A stretch of DNA of 64,000 bases, from NCBI RefSeq assembly GCF_001649575.2, contig NC_051437.1, forward strand, positions 16,887,325-16,951,324, given 5' to 3'. Below, piece by piece: positions 52,000-64,000 of the stretch (within the stretch, counting starts at the first letter, position 1; the number at the start of each line of letters is the position of its first letter). The stretch is from Kryptolebias marmoratus. Its lineage: Eukaryota > Chordata > Actinopteri > Cyprinodontiformes > Rivulidae. Under the pieces are notes generated by a model. It made no database searches. It saw nothing but the letters and a program-made list of their open reading frames with translations, and was not told the origin of the DNA. The translations under genes were made by a program, and so were the position numbers.

Positions 52000-54150
52000 T
52001 TTTTCTGGGATCATGTGAGCACAGCTGCCCAACAGCTGTGTCTCCTTTTCCTTGTTGCATTTAGATAAAAATGTATGACAACTGGCTTATCTTCCCTCTG
52101 CACTGAGTGTTGAGCTGTATGAAGGTGATTGCAAAGTGATGCTCTAATTTGCGTGGCCATCACACTTAATGTGCAGCGAAGCACCATAGACAAAACCTTT
52201 ACGTTCTAAATGCCCCCCTCTTTTCTTCTGCGCCACAGCTCTAACCACCAACCTTCTGCTGGCTGTGTTTCCCCTTCACCATCGCCCCTCTTCCTCCTCC
52301 TCCTCCACACTCCTCCCTTCATCTCCTCTCCCCACCAGGGGGTAAGAGTTATAGCTGCCATAAAAGGCAGGTAATGCATTGTTAACTAATTCTGTCTGCT
52401 CAGAGCTGATATATCCTCTGCTCTAAATCTCTGTGCTTCCAATAAAATGCAAATGCTAATGCTTGCCCTCCATGCACTGATATCATTTTTAACAGGCCAG
52501 AGGTAAATGCTGTAGAGAGGGGTTGGGTGGGCCAGAGATGGTCTGTGACACGGTGTGGCTTCCAGCTTTCACGGTACATTGTGTTATAAAGGAGACCCCG
52601 AGACCTACTACTGACCAGCAGAGCGAGCGAGTGTGAACGTGGCTGCAGGTATGCACATGAAACAAAGCCAGTACGTTTCTGGTTGATTGGGGCTGTGAGA
52701 GGAAGAAAAGTGCCTGCTTAAAATTACCATTATTGGGAAACCAGGACAAGATGCTTTTCACTCATTTAACATCAAAAAACAGCAGCCAATTTGCCTGTGG
52801 ATGTAATGCATCATATTTCCATGTTAATAGTAGTGTCACACTTCGTGTAACCTTGGGCTTCTAAATATTGATCCACTTCTAGATTTTCAATTATCCTGTG
52901 CCGTTTTTCTGCCATCTGGTAAGGACCAGTGATTTGTGTTCCTTCATATCTGCAGGCTTGTCTTGTAATTAGACCATAAATTAATTTGCACAGAAGAGAG
53001 AGCAAAAAAAGATTGAAGACATTAAGCAAAGTCTGTGGTGGATAGAGACAGAAAATCATAGGAAAACACAGCACAGTGTTTTATTTACTAGAATAAGATA
53101 ATTGGATTACAAATTCCAACACCATAACTTTTTTTCCCAGGCCTGTGTCACTTGTTTTGCTTTCAACTATTTCAAAACACGCAGCTAATGATTTCTTGCA
53201 GTTCACTTCATCAATACATGGCTAGAAATCATCCATTGACATGAATATACCTAATTGCCCGCAGTGCAACAACAAAATGATTAAGAAAAATTGGGTACAT
53301 TAGTGTCAAAATGTATGTGAAACTTTGCAGTAGAATCTATCAATGGGTTTAAAATGACCCCCAATGAAATGTGCTTCAAACCAAGCTCTTATTTACAGCA
53401 CGGCTCAAGTGGAAGTCCTTAAAAAAACAATGCATCTTTATTGATTTTAAATTGGTAGTATAAGTTCTCCTGCAAGATTAGCTCATTGTCCCCCTGCTGT
53501 TAAATTACACATAGCAATTGGGGCTGTCGCTGCACAGTGTCTAAGTATTACTCTGACAGCTCACTTTGCCATGTGGAAACTCACATTAGACAAGCTTAAG
53601 TTGGTTGCTTAAAGCTATTAAGAGAAACATTTTGTCAGAAAATGGCCTTCTCTTGTGTTAGACAATGCTAAATCTGCAGGGTCTAGGTTTAAACACTGTG
53701 TACAAACAAAATCAGCAAGACTAGAAAAGGGAAACTGCATGCATAACCCTGCTCTCTTATTCAGCAAGGCCATAGCAGCCAGCATACTCTGATCATATCT
53801 TGAGAGGCTGGGGGGAGGCAAGGTCAGCCCACCTGCTCCCCCCATCACATAGCCCCTTAGCCTGGAGGAAACACACCCGGCTGCCGTGCTGGTACAGACA
53901 GCATGTGTCCCTGAATTTATGATGGCGACTTATTGGCGGCCTTTACCGTTAAAAGTCATCTTGAGTTTCCCCCAGCCTGGCTGTATGTGTGGCAAGCGTT
54001 AATCCATTAACATTCAGAGCAGACACGTACAGATGCTGGCTTCCTGCCAGCCCTGAGCTTCGACTGTCTTTTTGACCCAAAGCTGACCACCACATTCTCC
54101 CCGCCTGCATGTGCCCCTAGCCCCAGCCAACCTTGACACAGAGACGGGCT
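52000..54150. other. Gene-free interval with conserved-looking segments
   Basis: No coding exon recognised. Segments 52350-52520, 53160-53280 and 53480-54120 are of balanced complexity with octamer-like (ATGCAAAT near 52447) and TAAT motifs, as in developmental enhancers. AT-rich filler lies between. Calls rest on composition only. Confidence 0.25.
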
Positions 54151-57100
54151 GTAAACTATCTAATGTTACACTGTATATTAACGTGAAGTATTATATGTAC
54201 GAGGTAGTATATGCAAGACTTAAAACCAAGTAAGTAAAGTCCAGCTGTGAAAAATCACATCTGTGTGCTGAGGAACTCTGCAGTTACATAATGCCAAATG
54301 GACATTAAGTTTCAGTCGTTTCTATTTCTATCCAGGATTAGAGTTCAGAGAGGCCATGAAATCCCTCTGATTTTCTGTTGTGGTATTTATTTCAAGAGGA
54401 GATGTTGAGGTTCGTATCAACTGATCCGCAAGAGCGAGTTCTGGCAGAACTTGAAATGCTGCTAGGCTTATACCCAGGCCTCAGAAAAAGAAAAAAAAAT
54501 CTTAATAATACGATATGAGCTGCTCTGCTGATAGAGCAGGCTCCTGATTAGGATTTTAGTGTCTTATAAAGCTGTGATAAATACTTTATAAAGCCATGCT
54601 GCATAACAAATCTAACACATAAAAAAGGCATAGATGTTACACTGCACATGATAAGGGGGCTCCTGGCAGGTTCTTGAATAGGTTTTATAATTCAATATTA
54701 CTACCCCCATCCTTGTAAGAGCACTGTCATTTCTCAAGGCCCACAGAATATATAAGTTAAACACACATTCAAGCTCTATTAGTCTAGTCCATTACACTGA
54801 TTAGCAGTAAACACATTCATAATAAAACTTAGGTGGATGGTCTGCACGCTAATTCACGAGTGAGTCTTGGTGAAATATAATGTGCCTTAGATGTTGTACT
54901 TCTGAGGGCGCTTTTACTCAGGGGATCTGTGACACATGTGGCCCAATTTATCCAAACAGCTCACGTCTAAACACTGAGCCATTCATTTCACCCACTGGCC
55001 GGGAATAAACCCAGACGCAGCAGTGTGATGGAGGAGAGAGGGGGTACAGTAGATGTAAAGGAATCTGAGCAGACCAAACACATGTCTCTCCACAACACAG
55101 ACACCTCTTTACCGCTCTACTTTATCTCCTGTTTTTTTCCTGGTTTGTCCAACATTTTGCTTAACTGTTTTTTTTTTTCTTCTTCTTTTTTCCCTTCAGG
55201 TACCCATGCCATTCTCTGCCTTTGAATTTCACCACACTTGTGTTGCCTGGTTTGAAATCTGTTTGCCATGCACCCAACTGCAGGTTACATAAGCATTACT
55301 GGAATGTTTATTGGTCCATTTCAACAGAAAGTTTTTATTCTTTTGACCAAGTCAAAACCATTAGAGGGAGAAGAGCAGGAAGAAAAAGAAAGAGTGGATC
55401 ATGTGTTTCCACTTTTGACCTTTTTGCTCTGGCATGTACACACCTGGCTCAGTTTAGGATCCTGTTTGTGTCAAACAGCTGACGGTTGTTGGTTTCATCG
55501 CAATTGCTTTACTCTGCAGCGTCTTTCTCCAAAATTAGTTTGCACATTCTGTCAGAAATTCGTCCTGACGTCAATGGAAAGATGCAATTATGTTGCAGTT
55601 AGTGCAAAATCAGCAGCCTAATGAGTACATCAGCACCATGGCACTTAAACATTAACTATGTTGTAAAAAAAACACATTTTGTAGATTTTAAAAGGTAAAG
55701 AAAAACAACGTTTGTTAATCAAGGCTGCATCATTTCAAAATGACATCTTTAAAGGGATGTTTTAGACCCAACTATGTGAAAATCTATGTCAGATGTGTTG
55801 CCTTGATGATGGGAAGGGCAAATCACGGCCACCTCAGACTCTGAGCTGCTCATCTGTTTCCTATTGGAGGAAGTAATGCTGGCAGGAAAGCAGGAGCAGT
55901 AGATGAAGGCAGGCTGGAATAGAACAACTGTAAAAAAGAGAGCTAAGATGTAGGGAAACAGGAAATGACTGTGTGACCCACTGGGTCCACTTACAACCTT
56001 GCCAGAACCCCCCTGGCCACAGCCAACCTACTGCGCCAGCAGTTTCCATCACCTGCTGCTTCTGGTTCCTGCACATAAATCCAGGTGCTCCTAAATAAAG
56101 CTCTCTTTCTGCAGCAGCCACATGGAGCCGGGAGGGAAGGCGACATGCTACAGGGGGGCTGCACCAAAACAGAGAAGCTCTTCCTTTATGTGAGCGTGTG
56201 TATAAAAACATATACTGCTGCATACAAAGGTAGAGAGCTGAGAATCTCTCTCAGTCCCCTGCTAGTTCAAAGTGCCATTTTATTATTTCTGTCCTCTAAT
56301 TAAAATAAACCTAACCATTCAATATAAAGTTGAGGAATCATTTTATTGCTGTTTACTTGCTGCTAGTTATTAATATTTGTCTGATCCACAGGGAATGAGA
56401 GCCCACTCGGGCTCCTCACTGCCCCCTGACAAACTGAGTGGGTGCTGCATCTCTTAGCTGATAAACCTAGAAATCATCCTATACTCCAGCCGGAGGTCTT
56501 TACAGTACCTCCAGCGCTCTCTGGTGATGGATTAATGCACTGTTGTTGTCATTTTATTGCCATTTTATTGCCCTGGTGCAATTTACCAGGCTTTATGTGC
56601 CTCCTCTGTCCAGCAAAGGAACGCGCAGGCGCACGAGAGCAGCATTCCCAAACAAAGGCCAGCTCTCACCCGAGGACTGCGCATGAGCATCACACAGACT
56701 CTCCCAACACAAGGCACCACACACAAACACTCCCCCACCACCACCACCACACACACACACACAAACACAATCTAAATCAAAAAATGCAATTCATTTGAAC
56801 ATAAATAGGGTGCTAAACAAGCGAGCGGATGAAAGCCTTAGTAGTGAATCTTTCAGCCATCTGATGGACTTCACATTCACTGCTGCTGTGTTTCACATTT
56901 ACCACCTGAGGGCAACATCCCTCAACTGGCCCGAAGCTGCAGCCTGATGCAGCAGCTCACATTCATTAAACAGTATCATGTGTTGGAATATGTATTATCT
57001 TGTTTATAGAAATAATCTGTGATCTGAGGATTGCAGCATTTAAATTTTGAGGTTATTGGAGCTTTGTTGCAACAAAAGAGATTCCATTTTTTTCCTTCTG

Positions 57101-60100
57101 GTCTGCTTTGTTTTGATGCCAGAATAGTGCAATTTTTATGATTGATTTTGACATTGTTCAAAATTGTGGAATGATATATAAGCACTTAATCTTTCCACCT
57201 AGCCCACAAACACAGGAAAACACATTTTACGTGTTATTACTACACAGTTGTAAAGTAAACAGACCCACCCATAGATGCGTTGCGCAGCTGCTGATGTGAG
57301 GTCGCTGTTCCAACAGGTGGAGAAGTTTTGTAATATTACTTGCCAAACTTTTGTTATTCTCATGCTGTGGGGAAAGCACTCACATGCCTACAGCTAGTTC
57401 ATTCTCGTAAAGAAAAACTTGATTTGTGTGTGTTGATGTATTATTTTTACTTCTGCCCTTGATTTTACTTCAATTTGGAAAATAATAGACACAAATTATC
57501 CGCTTTTATGTGGTTTTAATTGCAAAAATGATATTGTAAATGTTCAGTGTAGAAGTTAAATTTGTTAAGACACCATTTGTACAAGACAATGTGGCCAGGT
57601 GAACATATTGTGTGATTATTGCAGGAAACATCCAGCAGAGGGAGCACAGATGCTGTCAAATTGAAAAGAGCTTGGTTAAAAATAAAAACATGCCATGCTG
57701 CAACTGAAATATTGAAAGAAAACCCACAATTGCTTTACCTGGATAATTACAATCTCTATGACAAATGATACTATTACTATATTTTAAGACATCTGGGATT
57801 TGATTAGATTTTAAAATATGTGGCTGCTTTTACATGTATTTCTGTCACATCTTCAGTGTAAAGTACAATATTTGCTAGGGCCTGTAACCTCCGGGTCTCT
57901 CACGCTCTTAGAGCTGCTGATCCATCACTCTTAATGGAAGAGGATAAGTTTCAGCTGGAGAAAGAGGGAACAGACAAAAGCTATAGGATTTATGAGAGAC
58001 GACCAAGTGGAACTCCTGGCTGTGGGCCTTGATCTGAGCTGGTCTGTGGCTAGTCTGGTCTAGGCTATGCCCTGGGCTGGGGTCATTCATGTACACACAC
58101 ACACACACCCAACCACATTAACCCGAGATCCACATCACATCCCAAAATGAAATCCTTTTTACTGAAGCTTTTGAAGTTCTCTTGCCTCCTCCTCTTTTCT
58201 CTGGACGTACTTTTGCACTTCAGTCTTTTCTAGTGCACGCTGAGATGTGGGTGGTGAAATATGGAGTAGAGACCTGTTACATGTTAGCTTAGGAGATAAC
58301 CAAAGTGTAAATTATGTGGGAGTCTCTGGCCAGCCTTATTTATGAGAGCCCTGTCAGGTGTTTAGGTGTTGGAGTGAGATGTGCGGCTTAAATCGTTTAC
58401 TTCGCTGTAAATCAGGTCATACGGGCCACATCTGTTTGGACGGTGTGTGTTTACTCTTGTGTGCCTGTGTCTGGGTTTTTGTTTTGGCTGGAAGACAACG
58501 CAAGGCCTGACTGTGATAATGTCAAGACATAAGTGTTAATGCTTTGTTGTGCATGTGTTTGTACATTTGATTTGTCTGGAGGCCGTCATGGCTGCTGCGG
58601 TACAGATGGGACGAAACACTATCTTTCGTTATTATGCTGTCTAAATAACAAAGATCCCTTTTATAGATCCCCTCAACACCTACACCTGCCATCACCGTTT
58701 TGCTTTATGAGCAAACATGAAACCAACCCAAACCTCTTCTGTTTCTTTGGTGGCGTCCCTGTCTGTCTTTGTACTACACGTATCATGTATAGGTGGATAG
58801 CTGTGAATCTAGCTACTACTAATTATCACTCTGCAGGTAGTTAGACTTGTCACAGGATGATGTATACTGGCATTCAGACAAAAGACCTGCAGCACACAGG
58901 TTGCGTAGACCAGGTCTTTGTTACCATTGCCCCCCAACAAGACACCCCTCACAGTGTGAACCACGTATCTGCTTTTCTTTCTTGTATTATCTGTCCTTTG
59001 CCTCGGCCTTTCTTTTAAAGCAAGATAATGGCATGGGACATGGCTGGGGCATTTTATCCCGTCTAAGTGGGAGAGCATCACCTCTTAAAGCAAGACCAAA
59101 GGGAAAAGGGAGGTTTTGAGGCAACAGTGGAGGAGATATGAGACAAGTTAAGGTTGAAAGGGGTTAAGAGCATGAGACAAGAGAACTCCAGAGAGAGATC
59201 AAGAGGATAAAAAGAAGGAGTGCAGAGGAGGAGGAGGAGGAGGAGAGGGAGGGAAAGGGGACAGACGATGATGCGCTGGAGGCAGGTACATCTGCATTCT
59301 CTCCAAACACAGCATAGGCTCTGTCTTTAGGTGTCTCTATCCCAGCAGCGCTCTTTGGCAGATTTATGGCCTTAGCTTTTGTGTGTGTGTGCAAGGGAGC
59401 AGCAGGGATAAGTCGAGAGCAGAAGACACGAGGTACAAGACAGAGAGGGAATGTGAGTAGAGGTGAAGGGCAGTGAGCAGAGTGGCGGCCATGTTGCATT
59501 CCATTGATAACAGAATCCCAGTCTCTGCCATATTTCATCCATCCTCTCTTCCTTTATATTTCCCTTCTTTTCCTCTTGTCTCCCTCTCTCTGTCTCATCG
59601 CGCTGCTCTTCACTTGCCGCTCTTGGCCCTTGCTTGCTCTGCCTGGGTCTCAGGCTTTAAAGCCCTCTCAGGGGCGTAAATCTGTCTCCCAGTCTCAGGA
59701 GATTTCCTGGGGCTCTGTAGACTCAACAAAGCCTGGCCAGTGGGGAGGACCAAATGTTACACACAAATACACACAGTCACTTTTGTGCTTTAATCTTCGT
59801 GATGTTTCTCTTGACATTATATTCTGTGTCATGTTGGCGTTCACAACCACAAGCCTAACTCGAAACTATACCTTAATCCTGATTTACCTAACCTGAGCAG
59901 TTTAACTTAGTTTTTGAAAAGCCTTTGAAAGAGCTTTCAAAAATAAGGGCCAAGTCACAAGTGACTACCACAACGGGCTTCTTATACACACAGATAACAT
60001 TTCAATCCTATGCAGAAAAAGCCATCATGTGAGCGTTTTCATCATGGGTTTGTTTGGAAGCTCCTGTGAAAACAGACAGATTCGACTGCTCCTTGTCAAA

Positions 60101-63100
60101 CCGTCAAACCACTGTTTGTGTTTGTGTTTCTACAGGACACCCTACCCCCCAAACCTTTTGTCCAGAGGGGATGTCCAGACAAGCTTGTCGTCTCTTTATT
60201 TTCCCTCTTCTCTGTCTTTTTTTTCTTCCCTCCCTGTGCTTCTCTCTCTGCTTTATTGCACTTGATTCTAAGCGCGTCCATTCCTGAGATGGCTCAGATA
60301 GCAGCTGAAGCTAAATTGCCCATCATAAAGCATCTGCAATAGCAATGGAGCTCTCAGGGAGGAACTGCTGCAAGGGGGGTACGAGGTGGTTAGAACTGAC
60401 TGTGAAAATACAAGGTCCTTTTTCTAATCTTCAAATGCAGAATATGAACTCTGTTTCAACATCCACAAATCACGAGGCCCTTCCTTAAACATTAAACGAT
60501 TCTGTTGCATGATCGATTTGCTGAGTGCCTCCTAAATCAGTTTTATGCTTATAATATTCAGGAACATTTGGCTATTTGACTGTGTCGGTTTTGGAGAAAA
60601 GTGATGGAAAATCAAAAGTAAAATGATCTAATGGTATTTCGGGACGCCAAAATGCTTTTGCATGATAGTACTAATTACTCACACAAGACAGGATAGTTAG
60701 AGTGAGATGATGTGATTTATGGGGCAGTCATATATTTGGGTTTGCTATGTTCCTGTCAGATGCTTGACAGATAGATGACTGCCAGGCCGTTATTGGCATT
60801 CTTGTTTGTATCTTTTTTCATGTAACAACAAGGGCACTTCTTGGCCTTGACTGTAGAGGGTGCACATGTGAAACCCTCTGCCAGCATGACAAGAGATTTT
60901 TCTTTCGTACAGGAAAAGTTGACGCAGGAGAAAGAACGGATGAGGAAGTAATGTTAAGGTAGATGCATGAAAGGTTATTGCAGTTCCTTCTCGCTCTCCA
61001 CCAGCATGTCTGATCAGTTATGTCGCTGCAGGGCTCTGCATTGACTCATCTCAGAAACAGAGCATCTGTGTGTGGCATTTGTAGCAATAAATTTCTTGAC
61101 ATTGAGCCAAAATAACCCCCCAAGCGGCCAAATTAATCTCAGCAAAGATTTGGAGCAGTCAGCACTGCACGATGGCCAAAAGATGGAAAGATAGGGATAC
61201 AGAACTGTAGTGTATTCAAGTGGGAAAATCCCTCTCTGCTGTCTGCAGTGCATTCTATCAAAACTGTAATATTATTGCTCTTGAGCTGACTGTGAAGTAG
61301 AAGAATTCAAAGGGACCACAGGAGCAAGACAGGGCCAGCAGTCTGCTTGGCAGGAGCTCCGGTGTGATCATCATCCACTGGAGGAGTGACGCCCCTCGCT
61401 CCCTGCCTCCTCCTGCCTCCCAGCTAGCCTTGGCCTGTGACAGATGGGCCCAATGACAGCAGGACGCAACAACCTGCAATTGAACATTCTCCTGTGATTT
61501 GTCAATGTCTGTGGTGGCGTTTCACTCTTAGGAAAGCACACACGTACCTTCATGCACACCCTCACATTAACTCATTTCACAAGCATTAGAAGAATTGGGG
61601 CCAGGAACGCCTTCTTGTTTTTGGGAAATGCTTCAGATACTTGTTGCAGGTGTCTGTGCGTGCCCTGTTTTTGTTCTGCACGGGCATCGTTCGCTTAGTT
61701 AAAAAATGTCTGATAACTGCAGGCTAGTTCTCTGGTGGGAACCAGCTGCATACAGAGGCTGTGTCCTATTTGTTAAGATTTTAAACTCTTTGCTGCAGTT
61801 CTCTATTTTGACCACATGGTGTCACCTAATCCACAAAGAGCTGGTGGCTTCAAGCTCTGCGGTGGCTTTATTTTCCGCTTTGGTGGCAGTGCTATGGTGT
61901 ATCACAGCAAAATGAAATAGGAAAAAAAAAAATAGGAAAGAAAATAGGACATAAATGTGTCTGCTGCATACAGAGCTTAATGAAGTCAGCCTTGCCAGTA
62001 CATTAGGAACAAAGGCAGCAAAAAGAAAGGCACTGAAGGACAACTCACAAACAGTTCCAAAATAAAAAGTGAGATAAAGTATGAATGGTGAGTCTCCTCA
62101 ATGAAAAGCAGCACACCATATGTCAAAGTAGAGACTTATTACCCAAGGAACAAGCTTTTATGGTCAAGCTTCTCCATACAGGCGACAACAGAGTGTAGTA
62201 ATATGGCATGGTAAAGAATGGGATTCAATAGATGTAGTCATTCATTTATCATGTTTAAGTGGATAGAATAATGACCACTGACTGCTTTCTGTTTGAATCA
62301 CTCAGGTTGGCTTATTTATTTTTATTTTTTTGTATGTTTTTTTTTTTGAGCAACATGGTGGATGAAGATGATTAGACATCAAACATGGCTTTGCACAGTC
62401 CAGACCATCATATCACATCATATAAGTTATTGCAATAGCCTGTAGCTTGTATATTATCCAAAGCTCGAAGCAGAATCTCGTCCTTTGTTAGATATGCATC
62501 AGTGGAAATTATAAAACAATACAGCTGTCTTTACTTGCTTGTTGCAAACTAATGATCACTTGGCTCCTCAGCCATAAAAGCATGATGCAAATTAATGGTT
62601 TCAATCAATCAGTTGGTCAATTTCATAGCCATCAAGCTTTGCTAAGGATCATGTGCATTCTCTACTCTTCTCCTTCAGGATGGGCCAGGAGAACACCGGA
62701 TGATTTATGGTCTCTGCGTGTGCTGCATGCATTTATAAATATACTATACTCACACACGAGCACGCAGGCAAACATGAACATTTAGGAAGCAAATGCACAG
62801 ATACGGATGCAGTGCACAAAACACACAAACACCCTGCAGAATACGCACAGATGCACACGTAGCACATGCATCCAGACATTCCAAAAGGATGAGTCACAGC
62901 AGGGGGTTGATCACGTGAGGACGCACAGAGGATGAGCACAGAGGGAGCTCTTCAGCGTACGCTGAGCATGCTGATGACACATGCAGCTACACAGGGCACA
63001 TGAAACACAACCAGTGATGATAGAGGACTTTATTCAGCTCATTGATACATGTGGCTTACACATGTGAAGAAACAGCCTACTCAAATGATAAGAAAAATGC

Positions 63101-63230
63101 TGCACTGAAGGGGACACCTGACACATTGGCTGCTTTTTTCATACATTTTCTACTTGTATGTACATGCATGCATGTATGCGAAATCTCACTCATGCATACA
63201 TGTACATATATACATAAACTGTGAGCCAAG
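54150..63230. other. Gene-free right flank
   Basis: Several frames of 60-130 codons occur, but they are low complexity or lack any family resemblance, and no chain of exons with matching phases was found. CA-rich runs occur near 56740-56770 and 58095-58108, and CTCF-like words at 56902-56916 and 57632-57646. In human this side of CBX5 leads to SMUG1 and the HOXC cluster, but no part of either is visible. Confidence 0.4.
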
Positions 63231-63372
63231 TGCAGGAGCTTGTTGTTAGTGTGTTGTTCCAGTGCTGTGGCTTGTGGGCCTGTCTGCAGGGCTGATCGAT
63301 GGTCTTTTACTGCTTCCCCAGGATTATCGGTCGAGTTCACCAGGAGGGGAAGGCAATTCATCAGGACGCAGT

Positions 63373-63385
63373 GGAGAGAGAGAGC

Positions 63386-63417
<32 letters not shown>

Positions 63418-63436
63418 AAGAGAAAGAGAAAGAGAG
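63373..63436. repeat. (GA)n purine microsatellite
   Basis: About 30 GA units with a few C or A interruptions are followed by a long purine-rich stretch to about 63620. The overlapping Arg/Glu-rich and Leu/Ser-rich frames on both strands are products of the repeat. Confidence 0.95.
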
Positions 63437-64000
63437 GATTGGGGACAGAGAGAAAAAAAAGGGATGGAAGGAGATATGTGGTGGGTAGGTGGGAGGGGTG
63501 ACAGTATGAAAATGGAAGCAAAGATAGGAGAGGACAGAGGTAAAGGTGCGAGGAAAAGGAGAGAGAAGGAGACTGAGAGAATGAGGAAAGTGAGATGGAG
63601 ACAGAGGGGAAAAGGGAGGAGATGAACAGATGTGCTGTGATACCAGATCATCTGGAAATGTATGGAAAAGATAGAGCTGCAGACATGAGATGGATATCAC
63701 AGCTTAGAACGATGGAGTGGTGGGGCAACCTCAGTCTGAACCCTCAATATACTGAATATTTAACATCAAGCACAAACATGGTAGCACATGTATGAAGGTT
63801 TGGGAAACAATCAAACATGTTAAAAAGAAAAGGTGCTTTGTTTTTACTTTAGTCAAATACTTTGTTTTGCCAGTCATTTCATTTATATGGTATATGATTA
63901 TATGATATTATATATTTATATGATATTAATAAAATATAAAAATAACATTTTTAAAGACTAGGATATTTACACTCTTGTTTTTTTTTTAGCCATAGAAATC

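Noticed and set aside
52811..53074. Minus-strand 87-codon frame
   Set aside because: Hydrophobic start followed by unrelated sequence; no family match, no splice partners and AT-rich surroundings.
55222..55621. Plus-strand frames of 86 and 117 codons
   Set aside because: They overlap in different frames, begin without a sound start context and resemble no family.
59164..60342. Several overlapping frames of 60-130 codons
   Set aside because: Low-complexity Ser/Leu/Phe-rich translations of TC-rich DNA, with no matching exon chain or conserved motif.
63077..63700. Longest right-end minus-strand frame (207 codons)
   Set aside because: It is the complement of the GA-rich purine tract, dominated by Ser, Leu, Phe and Pro, with no family resemblance or splice context.
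50000..64000. Expectation of smug1 or HoxC exons on the right flank
   Set aside because: No homeobox, HoxC or uracil-glycosylase motif was found on either strand, so any such genes lie outside the window.

Overview
The window is vertebrate nuclear DNA and most probably comes from a teleost fish. The evidence is multi-exon genes with GT-AG introns (many under 150 bp), a decayed Tc1-like DNA transposon, long CA/CT, AT and GA microsatellites, and a gene set matching human 12q13 (CSAD, ZNF740, COPZ1, NFE2, HNRNPA1, CBX5) packed into about 50 kb. I cannot name the species. No rRNA, tRNA, CRISPR or prokaryotic feature was found.

Layout. 1.5-2.4 kb (+): a two-domain CARD-Death adaptor of CRADD/RAIDD type. 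3.5-8.4 kb (+): csad, the PLP enzyme of taurine synthesis, 14 coding exons. 9.0-14.85 kb (+): znf740, a three-zinc-finger protein with a CpG-rich promoter and a 2 kb 3'UTR. 14.9-25.7 kb: no gene; a Tc1-like remnant, a degenerate 20-nt tandem repeat, a GC-rich CCAAT-containing patch and several stretches that look like conserved non-coding elements. 25.7-30.7 kb (-): copz1, a COPI coat subunit, with an additional in-frame 69-nt candidate cassette exon. 30.8-37.7 kb: no gene. 37.8-41.1 kb (+): nfe2, a CNC-bZIP factor. 41.8-44.5 kb (-): hnrnpa1. 45.3-49.95 kb (+): cbx5 (HP1-alpha). 50-64 kb: no gene recognised, but possible regulatory elements and simple repeats.

The order copz1(-) nfe2(+) hnrnpa1(-) cbx5(+) is, from memory, the same order and relative orientation as in human, where this block lies beside the HOXC cluster. 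The gene-poor flanks may therefore carry long-range regulatory DNA. hnrnpa1 and cbx5 are head to head across under 1 kb of CpG-rich DNA. nfe2 and hnrnpa1 are tail to tail. copz1 and nfe2 diverge. The genes do not form one pathway: they are housekeeping or chromatin/RNA genes plus a haematopoietic regulator, a metabolic enzyme and a death-fold adaptor.

Exon models were joined by hand from splice sites, reading phase and remembered family sequences. Every coding model closes in frame: 225, 507, 264, 177, 432, 336 and 202 aa. No clear new multi-gene system was found. The most interesting points are two changes at conserved csad active-site positions, a stop-free 78-nt csad intron with a weak donor, the copz1 cassette exon, an apparently displaced PY motif in hnrnpa1, and an unrecognised reading frame near 41.5 kb.
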